From Prevotella sp. UBA4339 (GTDB lineage Bacteria > Bacteroidota > Bacteroidia > Bacteroidales > Bacteroidaceae), in NCBI GenBank assembly GCA_002393725.1, contig DGTJ01000108.1:1-11589 (forward strand): a stretch of 11,589 bases of DNA, read 5' to 3'. The first letter of the stretch is position 1. Each line of letters starts with the position of its first letter. Positions 6,838 through 11,589 of this stretch are shown here, in pieces. The notes under the pieces were generated by a model that saw only the letters and a program-made list of their open reading frames with translations, was not told the DNA's origin and did not search any database. The translations under genes and the position numbers were made by a program.

Positions 6838-7353
6838 ATGGATTTTGAAGCAAAGATTATCAGCAGGGAGGTCAGCGAACTGCTGTGGGATATGGAAAAG
6901 ACTGTCGGTACGGCCGAAAGTTGTACTGGCGGAAGAATTGCCGAGGCTATAATTTCAGTGCCTGGCGCATCAAAGTATTTCAAGGGGGGGATTATCTCAT
7001 ACGTAAATGAGATCAAGGAGTCGATGCTCGGTGTCGACCATCAGGTGCTCGAGGAGCAGACTGCTGTCTGTGAGGAGGTTGCAAGGCAGATGGTTATCGG
7101 AGCATGTAAGGCACTGAACACCGACTACGCTATCTCTGCAACAGGCGTGGCTGGTCCGACAGGAGGCACTAAAGAGATACCTGTGGGCACCATCTGGCTG
7201 GCCTGTGGAAATGCCGACAAGATCGTCACTGTAAAAGTAGAGGAAGATCATGGCAGAGACATAAATCTGGCAATAGCTACCAATACTGCCATGCAGCTCT
7301 TCTTAAACTATCTTAAGAGCGAAAATGCAGAGAAAAGCGAATCTGAAGGTTAA
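6838..7353 (+). CDS. pncC: Nicotinamide-nucleotide amidase (PncC / CinA C-terminal domain)
   Basis: The 171-residue protein is a stand-alone CinA C-terminal domain. The family deamidates NMN to nicotinate mononucleotide, which recycles by-products of NAD use such as those from NAD-dependent DNA ligase. Diagnostic motifs are TAESCTGGRIAEAI at 25-38 with the probable active-site S28, YFKGGIISYVNEIKESMLGV (47-66), and ATGVAGPTGGTKEIPVGTIW (101-120). The N-terminal molybdopterin-binding-like domain of full-length CinA is absent, and upstream sequence is tsaD, so this is a natural short form and not a truncation. It is 16 bases downstream of tsaD and is the likely end of the map operon. I see no strong terminator after it. 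Confidence 0.93.
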   Translation: MDFEAKIISREVSELLWDMEKTVGTAESCTGGRIAEAIISVPGASKYFKGGIISYVNEIKESMLGVDHQVLEEQTAVCEEVARQMVIGACKALNTDYAISATGVAGPTGGTKEIPVGTIWLACGNADKIVTVKVEEDHGRDINLAIATNTAMQLFLNYLKSENAEKSESEG

Positions 7354-7390
7354 AAAATCATAAATAACCATTCAAATACTAATTCTGTCT

Positions 7391-7421
7391 TTTCAAATTC
7401 CGAATAAAATGTGTACCTTTG
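7391..7421 (+). promoter_or_regulatory. Promoter of the rpmB-rpmG-DUF4295 operon
   Basis: TTTC at 7391-7394 (one mismatch to the -33 TTTG), 19 bases of spacing, then TACCTTTG at 7414-7421, a perfect TAnnTTTG. CACCC follows directly. Transcription should begin about 7426-7429, giving an A-rich leader of about 45 bases before the rpmB ATG. Confidence 0.8.
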
Positions 7422-7443
7422 CACCCTGTTTGGAATAAGTAGT

Positions 7444-7465
7444 TAAAAAGTACAAGTAAAAAGTA
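7444..7465 (+). repeat. Short direct repeat in the rpmB leader
   Basis: TAAAAAGTA occurs at 7444-7452 and again at 7457-7465, with a period of 13 bases, inside the untranslated leader just before rpmB. A-rich leaders are usual in Bacteroidota, where they appear to replace Shine-Dalgarno pairing; the repeat may be no more than that. Confidence 0.45.
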
Positions 7466-7472
7466 GATAGAA

Positions 7473-7736
7473 ATGTCTAAAGTTTGTCAAATTACAGGAA
7501 AGAAGGCACAGATAGGTTGTAATGTGTCTCACTCAAAGCACCACACAAAGAGAAGCTTTGATGTCAACCTGTTCAGCAAGAAGTTCTACTATGTAGAGGA
7601 GGGTTGCTGGATTCAGTTGAAGATCAGCGCTGCTGGCCTTCGTATGATTAACAAGGTAGGTCTTGACGCTGCATTGAAGCAGGCTGTTGCTAAAGGATAT
7701 GTAGACTGGAAGGACATTAAAGTGATAGGAGACTAA
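7473..7736 (+). CDS. rpmB: 50S ribosomal protein bL28
   Basis: This 87-residue basic protein of the large ribosomal subunit carries the bL28 signature CQITGKKAQIGCNVSHS near the N-terminus (C5, TGK 8-10, SHS), followed by HTKRSFDVNLFSKKFY. The C-terminal part (ISAAGLRMINKVGLDAALKQ) matches the family's final helix. The ATG is followed by the usual short start (MSKVCQ). It is first in a three-gene ribosomal operon with its own promoter, and rpmG starts five bases after its stop. Confidence 0.97.
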   Translation: MSKVCQITGKKAQIGCNVSHSKHHTKRSFDVNLFSKKFYYVEEGCWIQLKISAAGLRMINKVGLDAALKQAVAKGYVDWKDIKVIGD

Positions 7737-7741
7737 GCGCT

Positions 7742-7933
7742 ATGGCAGGAAAGAAAGCAAAAGGTAATCGCGTTCAGGTGATTCTTGAGTGCACCGAGAT
7801 GAAGAATAGTGGTCTGCCCGGAACAAGCCGTTATATCACGACGAAGAATCGTAAGAATACGGCAGAGCGTCTGGAGTTGATGAAGTATAACCCAATCCTT
7901 AAGAAGATGACTCTTCACAAGGAGATAAAATAA
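7742..7933 (+). CDS. rpmG: 50S ribosomal protein bL33
   Basis: This 63-residue basic large-subunit protein shows the bL33 pattern: RVQVILECTEMKNSG (10-24), then RYITTKNRKNTAERLELMKYNP, which is diagnostic. Only one cysteine (C17) is present, so the zinc-ribbon cysteines of the C+ type are missing and this is a zinc-independent form. It follows rpmB by five bases, a common pairing. Confidence 0.97.
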   Translation: MAGKKAKGNRVQVILECTEMKNSGLPGTSRYITTKNRKNTAERLELMKYNPILKKMTLHKEIK

Positions 7934-7946
7934 GCAAGACTGAAGT

Positions 7947-8102
7947 ATGGCAAAGAAAACCGTTGCTACCCTCCATGAAGGTTCAAAGGATGGTCGCGCT
8001 TACACAAAGGTAATCAAGATGGTTAAGAGCCCTAAGACAGGTGCTTACATCTTCGACGAGCAGATGGTTCCTAACGAGGCTGTTAAGGACTTTTTCAAGT
8101 AA
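7947..8102 (+). CDS. DUF4295 family small basic protein, ribosome-linked
   Basis: An ATG at 7947 opens a 51-codon gene ending TAA at 8100-8102. The protein starts MAKKTVATLHEGSKDGR, contains YTKVIKMVKSPKTGAYIFDE and ends VKDFFK. I recognise this as DUF4295, a family restricted to Bacteroidota and usually found directly behind rpmG. It is lysine-rich with no membrane segment or cysteine. Position 13 bases after rpmG and before a shared terminator, together with its size and charge, suggests a lineage-specific ribosomal protein. I have an unverified recollection that such a protein has been reported on Bacteroidota ribosomes (as bL38), so treat the role as inference. Confidence 0.9.
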   Translation: MAKKTVATLHEGSKDGRAYTKVIKMVKSPKTGAYIFDEQMVPNEAVKDFFK

Positions 8103-8112
8103 TCAGGAACCC

Positions 8113-8135
8113 TCTTGCTGCTATAAGAAGCAAGA
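8113..8135 (+). other. Minor hairpin between DUF4295 and the operon terminator
   Basis: TCTTGCT and AGCAAGA form a 7-bp stem with a 9-base loop in the 3' untranslated region, about 25 bases before the terminator stem. No T-run follows, so it is not a terminator itself; it could protect the transcript end or be chance. Confidence 0.3.
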
Positions 8136-8160
8136 ACGAAGATTAAAAAAGGATAAAAAG

Positions 8161-8195
8161 AGAGGTTGCAACTCGTTTTGCAACCTCTTTTTTTT
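8161..8195 (+). terminator. Intrinsic terminator of the rpmB-rpmG-DUF4295 operon
   Basis: An 11-bp perfect stem (AGAGGTTGCAA with TTGCAACCTCT) closes a 6-base loop (CTCGTT) and runs into eight T residues (8188-8195). This is a strong Rho-independent terminator for the ribosomal operon. Its T-run merges with the -33 element of the next promoter. Confidence 0.93.
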
Positions 8196-8223
8196 GCGAT
8201 TTCATCGAAATTTAGTAATTTTG
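8193..8223 (+). promoter_or_regulatory. Promoter of ftsY-rimO-HU operon
   Basis: TTTG at 8193-8196 (the last bases of the preceding terminator T-run plus G), 19 bases of spacing, then TAATTTTG at 8216-8223. The segment TAATTTTGCACCC is the same 13 bases as at the map promoter. Transcription should start about 8227-8231, so the leader before the ftsY ATG is only about 12-16 bases. Confidence 0.82.
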
Positions 8224-8225
8224 CA

Positions 8226-8247
8226 CCCATAATAAGCTTATTATGGG
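8226..8247. promoter_or_regulatory. 22-bp perfect palindrome over the ftsY start
   Basis: The left half CCCATAATAAG (8226-8236) is followed directly by its exact reverse complement (8237-8247), with a HindIII-like AAGCTT centre. It covers the predicted transcription start and the ftsY ATG (8243-8245). Its size and position suggest an operator for a dimeric regulator or an RNA fold that involves the start codon. No function is shown by the sequence itself. Confidence 0.5.
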
Positions 8248-9199
8248 AATTTTTGGATTTTTCAGTAAAGACAAGAAAGAGACACTCGACAAAGGTCTGG
8301 AGAAGACGAAGAGTAGTGTGTTCGACAAATTGGCCCGTGCCGTAGCAGGAAAGTCGAAGGTCGACGATGATGTGCTCGACAATCTCGAGGAGGTGCTCAT
8401 TACGAGTGACGTAGGAGTGGATACCACATTGAAGATCATTCAGAGGATAGAAGAGCGCGTGGCGCGCGATAAGTATGTCTCTACCTCCGAGCTCAACAGG
8501 ATACTAAAGGATGAGATAGCCGCATTGCTGGCAGAGAACAACTCTGATGACAATGACAACTGGGACCTGCCCGGCGACCATAAGCCTTATGTGATCCTCG
8601 TGGTAGGAGTAAATGGTGTGGGAAAGACTACGACTATAGGCAAGCTGGCATGGCAGTTTAAGCAAGCCGGCAAGAAAGTGTACCTCGGAGCAGCCGACAC
8701 CTTCCGTGCAGCAGCTGTCGACCAGCTCTGTATCTGGGGCGAGAGGGTAGGTGTGCCAGTAGTAAAGCAGCAGATGGGGTCCGACCCGGCATCTGTGGCT
8801 TTCGATACTATCCAGAGTGCAAAGGCCAATGGCGCAGACGTGGTGCTGATAGACACAGCAGGGCGCCTGCACAACAAAGTAGGCCTCATGAATGAGCTGA
8901 AGAAGATCAAGGACGTCATGAAGAAAGTGATGCCAGAGGCTCCTGACGAGGTGATGCTCGTGCTCGACGGCTCTACCGGACAGAACGCATTCGAGCAGGC
9001 AAAGCAGTTCTCGGCAGTTACTCAGATAACATCGCTTGCCATCACAAAACTCGACGGCACAGCCAAGGGTGGAGTAGTGATTGGTATCTCCGACCAGCTG
9101 AAGGTGCCTGTGAAATATATCGGACTGGGAGAAAAGATGACCGACCTGCAGCTCTTCAATAAACGTCAGTTCGTTGACTCACTGTTTAGCGCTAAATGA
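8243..9199 (+). CDS. ftsY: Signal recognition particle receptor FtsY
   Basis: FtsY is the membrane-associated GTPase that receives SRP-ribosome complexes and passes membrane proteins to SecYEG. The 318-residue protein has a short, moderately charged N-terminus (MGIFGFFSKDKK), which may bind lipid, then the helical N domain (about 25-100) and the NG GTPase domain. GTPase motifs are G1 GVNGVGKTTT (122-131), G2 DTFRAAAVDQL (152-162), G3 DTAGR (204-208), G4 TKLDG (268-272) and the closing loop GLGEKMTDLQLF (294-305). The long acidic A domain of E. coli FtsY is absent, as in many other bacteria. Its TGA overlaps the rimO ATG by four bases, indicating translational coupling. The start codon lies inside a 22-bp palindrome close to the predicted transcription start. 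Confidence 0.97.
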   Translation: MGIFGFFSKDKKETLDKGLEKTKSSVFDKLARAVAGKSKVDDDVLDNLEEVLITSDVGVDTTLKIIQRIEERVARDKYVSTSELNRILKDEIAALLAENNSDDNDNWDLPGDHKPYVILVVGVNGVGKTTTIGKLAWQFKQAGKKVYLGAADTFRAAAVDQLCIWGERVGVPVVKQQMGSDPASVAFDTIQSAKANGADVVLIDTAGRLHNKVGLMNELKKIKDVMKKVMPEAPDEVMLVLDGSTGQNAFEQAKQFSAVTQITSLAITKLDGTAKGGVVIGISDQLKVPVKYIGLGEKMTDLQLFNKRQFVDSLFSAK

Positions 9200-10506
9200 A
9201 GAAGACAATAGATATCATATCACTCGGCTGTTCCAAGAATCTCGTTGACAGCGAGACACTTATGGGACTGATGGAGGCTAATGGCTATCGTTGTACTCAT
9301 GACAGTGATGACCCTCAGGGAGACATCGTCGTGGTAAACACTTGCGGCTTTATCAATGATGCAAAAGAAGAAAGCATAAACACAATCCTTGAGTTTGCGC
9401 AGGCTAAGACAGAAGGCAGGATAAAGAGGCTCTTTGTAATGGGTTGTCTGTCAGAGAGATACCTTGCTGACCTTGAGGCAGAGATTCCGGAAGTGGATGG
9501 CTGGTATGGCAAGTTTAACTATAAGAAACTGCTGGCCGACCTGGAGCCACAGCTTGGCACAGAACAGCATATTAGCACAGGATATCACAGGCATATCACC
9601 ACTCCCAGGCACTATGCTTATATCAAGGTAAGTGAGGGTTGTGACAGGCACTGTGCCTATTGTGCCATTCCTCTGATAACCGGCAAGCATCAGAGCCGCC
9701 CGATGGATGAGATCCTCGATGAGGTGAGATTTCTGGTGAGCCAGGGTACCAAGGAGTTTAATGTTATTGCCCAGGAACTGACATATTATGGTGTAGATAT
9801 CGATGGTAAGCAGCATATAGCGGAACTCATCGGAAAGATGGCCGACATAGAAGGTGTCGAGTGGATCAGACTGCATTATGCATACCCTACTCATTTCCCC
9901 TGGGAGTTGTTGAAGGTGATGCGCGAGAAGAAGAATGTATGCAAATATCTCGATATCGCACTCCAGCATATCTCTGACAATATGCTTGCCAGGATGAAGC
10001 GTAACGTCACGAAGCAAGAGACTTACGAACTTGTTGAGAGACTGCGCAAGGAAGTGCCGGGAATACATCTTCGCACCACATTGATGGTTGGCTTTCCAGG
10101 AGAGACCGAAAAAGACTTTGAAGAGCTTCTCGAATTCACCAAATGGGCTCGTTTTGAGCGAATGGGAGCATTCGCCTATTCCGAAGAAGAGGGCACATAT
10201 TCTGAGCAGAACTACGAAGATGACGTCCCAGAGGATGTGAAGCAGAGACGACTTGACAAGCTTATGAGAGTCCAGCAGAACATCAGCTCAGAACTGGAAG
10301 CCGAGAAGGTGGGCACAATTCAGAGAGTGATAATCGACAGGCAAGAAGGTGATTATTATATAGGTCGTACAGAGTTCTGCTCTCCGGAGGTAGACCCGGA
10401 GGTGCTTATTCCTGCAGATGAGAATCCACTTGCCATCGGCAACTTCTACGATGTTAAAATCACAGACTCAGAAGAGTTTGACTTATATGCTACAATATAC
10501 AAGTAA
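9196..10506 (+). CDS. rimO: Ribosomal protein uS12 (Asp) methylthiotransferase RimO
   Basis: RimO is a radical-SAM enzyme that adds a methylthio group to a conserved aspartate of ribosomal protein uS12. The 436-residue protein has the three domains in order. The N-terminal UPF0004 domain has cluster cysteines C12 (LGCSKN), C50 (NTCGF) and C84 (MGCLSER). The radical-SAM core has the CxxxCxxC motif C149-C153-C156 (CDRHCAYC). A C-terminal TRAM domain runs from about 372 to the end. The MGCLSERY segment and the SLGCSKNLVDSE start separate it from the tRNA enzyme MiaB. It is coupled to ftsY by an ATGA overlap and followed after six bases by an HU gene. The association with ftsY is familiar from Bacteroidales genomes. 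Confidence 0.95.
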   Translation: MKKTIDIISLGCSKNLVDSETLMGLMEANGYRCTHDSDDPQGDIVVVNTCGFINDAKEESINTILEFAQAKTEGRIKRLFVMGCLSERYLADLEAEIPEVDGWYGKFNYKKLLADLEPQLGTEQHISTGYHRHITTPRHYAYIKVSEGCDRHCAYCAIPLITGKHQSRPMDEILDEVRFLVSQGTKEFNVIAQELTYYGVDIDGKQHIAELIGKMADIEGVEWIRLHYAYPTHFPWELLKVMREKKNVCKYLDIALQHISDNMLARMKRNVTKQETYELVERLRKEVPGIHLRTTLMVGFPGETEKDFEELLEFTKWARFERMGAFAYSEEEGTYSEQNYEDDVPEDVKQRRLDKLMRVQQNISSELEAEKVGTIQRVIIDRQEGDYYIGRTEFCSPEVDPEVLIPADENPLAIGNFYDVKITDSEEFDLYATIYK

Positions 10507-10512
10507 TCAGAT

Positions 10513-10800
10513 ATGAACAATAAAGACTTCATAACAGAATTGGCAGAAAGAACCGGCTATTCGGCAGAGGATACTCAGCGCATGGCTGACATTGTCATCG
10601 AATCGATGGCAGACTACTTTCTGGAAGGCGAAACTGTGCTTATTCCAACATTCGGAACATTCGAAGTGAAGAAGAAGATGGAACGTATAATGGTAAATCC
10701 TTCTACAGGCCAGCGTATGCTTGTCCCCCCAAAACTGGTGCTTAACTTCAAGCCCAATGTCAACTGGAAGGAGCGTATTAAGAATGGAACGACCGAGTGA
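10513..10800 (+). CDS. HU/IHF family DNA-binding protein
   Basis: This 95-residue nucleoid protein has the classical HU/IHF fold: two N-terminal helices (FITELAERTGYSAEDTQRMA), the TFGTFEVKKK turn (46-55), and the DNA-binding beta arm with N62-P63-S-T-G66. P63 is the residue that intercalates and kinks DNA in HU and IHF. It should bend or compact DNA as a dimer, either with itself or with another HU-type protein. It starts six bases after rimO and its TGA shares one base with the next gene's ATG (TGATG), so the two HU genes are translated together. Whether it is HU-like or IHF-like in sequence preference cannot be told. Confidence 0.93.
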   Translation: MNNKDFITELAERTGYSAEDTQRMADIVIESMADYFLEGETVLIPTFGTFEVKKKMERIMVNPSTGQRMLVPPKLVLNFKPNVNWKERIKNGTTE

Positions 10801-11589
10801 TGGGAAAGGTATCAGTAAATGAAATTGCTGCAAAGCTGATTGAGCGCAAAGACTTGTCAAAAAAACAGGCCACAGCTTTCGTGAATGATATGTTTGATAT
10901 CATTCAGAGTGGTCTCGAAAAAGATAAGGCTGTTAAGGTCAAAGGCTTCGGTACTTTCAAGATTATCAGTGTTGATGATCGTGAGAGCATCAATGTCAAT
11001 ACCGGTGAGCGAGTACTGATAGAGGGCCACAGCAAAATCACATTCACTCCCGACTCTGTGATTAAGGAATTGGTCAACAAGCCTTTCTCGCAGTTTGAGA
11101 CAGTTGTCATGAAAGCATCAGTGAATGAGATTGCCTCAAAGCTGATTGAGCGTAAAGGCTTGTCTAAGAAGCAGGCAGCTGCTTTTGTGAATGATATGTT
11201 TGATATCATCCAAAGAGGTCTCGAAGAAGAAGATACAGTAAAGGTGAAAGGCCTGGGTATTTTCAAGATTATCAGTATGGATGACCGTGAGGAGATAGAT
11301 GTCAATACTGGTGAGCGTGTGCTGATAGATGGATCACGCAAAATCACATTTACCCCAGATCCTGTGATGAAGGAGCTGGTTAACAAGCCGTTCTCTCAGT
11401 TTGAGACAGTCGTACTGAAAGATGGTGTCGACTTTGATGATATGGAGAAGATGCCAATGGCTATGCAGCGCGTAGAGGAGGAAAAAACTGTTGCTTCAAC
11501 CGTTGCAAAGGTAGAATCTGCTCCGGCAGTAGATTTAAATGTAGAACCGAAGCCTGTTATTGAAGAGCCGAAGCCTGTTATCGAAGAGC
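10800..11589 (+). CDS. Tandem-domain HU-family protein with repeat tail (3' partial)
   Basis: The ATG at 10800 overlaps the previous stop by one base. The frame stays open for 263 codons to the end of the window, so the 3' end is missing. It contains two HU-like domains, residues 4-103 and 106-205, offset by 102 residues. I count 18 differences in 99 aligned positions (about 82% identical). Each has KVKG(F/L)G(T/I)F, then DDRE..(N/D)VNTGERVLI and ends in LVNKPFSQFETVV. The beta-arm tip reads NVNTG or DVNTG: the intercalating proline of classical HU is replaced by valine (V66, V168). After residue 205 comes a tail, first acidic and methionine-rich (DGVDFDDMEKMPMAMQ), then EPKPVIE repeats. The single-domain, long-tailed version is common in Bacteroidales; its function is not known to me. 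It probably binds DNA with little kinking, possibly linking it to something else through the tail. Confidence 0.88.
   Translation, partial: MGKVSVNEIAAKLIERKDLSKKQATAFVNDMFDIIQSGLEKDKAVKVKGFGTFKIISVDDRESINVNTGERVLIEGHSKITFTPDSVIKELVNKPFSQFETVVMKASVNEIASKLIERKGLSKKQAAAFVNDMFDIIQRGLEEEDTVKVKGLGIFKIISMDDREEIDVNTGERVLIDGSRKITFTPDPVMKELVNKPFSQFETVVLKDGVDFDDMEKMPMAMQRVEEEKTVASTVAKVESAPAVDLNVEPKPVIEEPKPVIEE
10812..11414 (+). repeat. Intragenic tandem duplication of an HU domain (306-bp period)
   Basis: Copy one is 10812-11108 and copy two 11118-11414. They share long identical runs such as GTGAATGATATGTTTGATAT. Most differences are synonymous or conservative, so the duplication looks fairly recent or is held similar by gene conversion or selection. 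Confidence 0.9.
11544..11588 (+). repeat. 21-bp coding repeats encoding EPKPVIE
   Basis: Units at 11544-11564 and 11565-11585 both encode EPKPVIE, and the next codon (GAG plus a C) begins what looks like a third unit. The array is cut by the window end. It would form an extended, charged linker. Confidence 0.8.

Noticed and set aside
8041..8232. Short frames overlapping DUF4295 and the terminator
   Set aside because: They read through the terminator stem and the ftsY promoter; the 51-codon frame at 7947 matches a known family instead.
9451..10068. 205-residue open frame on the - strand opposite rimO
   Set aside because: Antisense to a complete rimO with all cluster cysteines; no motif, no promoter and no spacing consistent with a gene.
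10904..11386. 160-residue open frame on the - strand over the tandem HU gene
   Set aside because: It is Ser/Ile-rich and repeats itself only because the HU domains underneath are duplicated. The + strand frame is the real gene.

Overview
The window looks like chromosomal core DNA of a Bacteroidales bacterium, most like Prevotella or a close relative. The reasons are four promoters of the Bacteroidota type (-7 element TAnnTTTG, three with a TTTG-like -33 element), almost no Shine-Dalgarno sequences, a DUF4295 gene behind rpmG, an HtpG with a long charged insert near its C-terminus, and a long-tailed HU-family protein of the Bacteroidales kind. No gene-free stretch exceeds 300 bases, and no rRNA, tRNA, CRISPR array or complete mobile element was seen. 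The species assignment is inference from gene content.

Layout. Bases 1-191 are the 3' end of a gene on the + strand encoding the repeat-rich tail of a probable Rpn/PD-(D/E)XK transposase-family nuclease. Bases 192-290 show nothing recognisable. From 291 to 4771 three genes lie on the - strand. In transcription order they are htpG (Hsp90) with its own intrinsic terminator, then a promoter and a two-gene unit: a PAP2 phosphatase overlapping by four bases with a lipid A phosphoethanolamine transferase. The last two probably remodel lipid A phosphates at the outer face of the inner membrane.

From about 4825 to the end everything is on the + strand and mostly concerns protein synthesis. A promoter drives map (methionine aminopeptidase), then tsaD (t6A tRNA modification) and pncC/cinA-C (NMN amidase). 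A second promoter drives rpmB, rpmG and a 51-residue DUF4295 gene, ending in a strong terminator. A third promoter, whose -33 element is the end of that terminator's T-run, drives ftsY (SRP receptor), rimO (ribosomal protein uS12 methylthiotransferase) and two HU/IHF-family genes. The last of these runs off the window and carries two nearly identical HU domains followed by a Pro/Glu/Lys repeat tail.

Most genes are familiar, and I see no clear new multi-gene system. The points most worth a second look are a 22-bp perfect palindrome across the ftsY transcription start region and start codon, the internally duplicated HU protein lacking the DNA-intercalating proline, the coupled PAP2/EptA-like pair, and the near-identical promoter cores extended by GCACCC.
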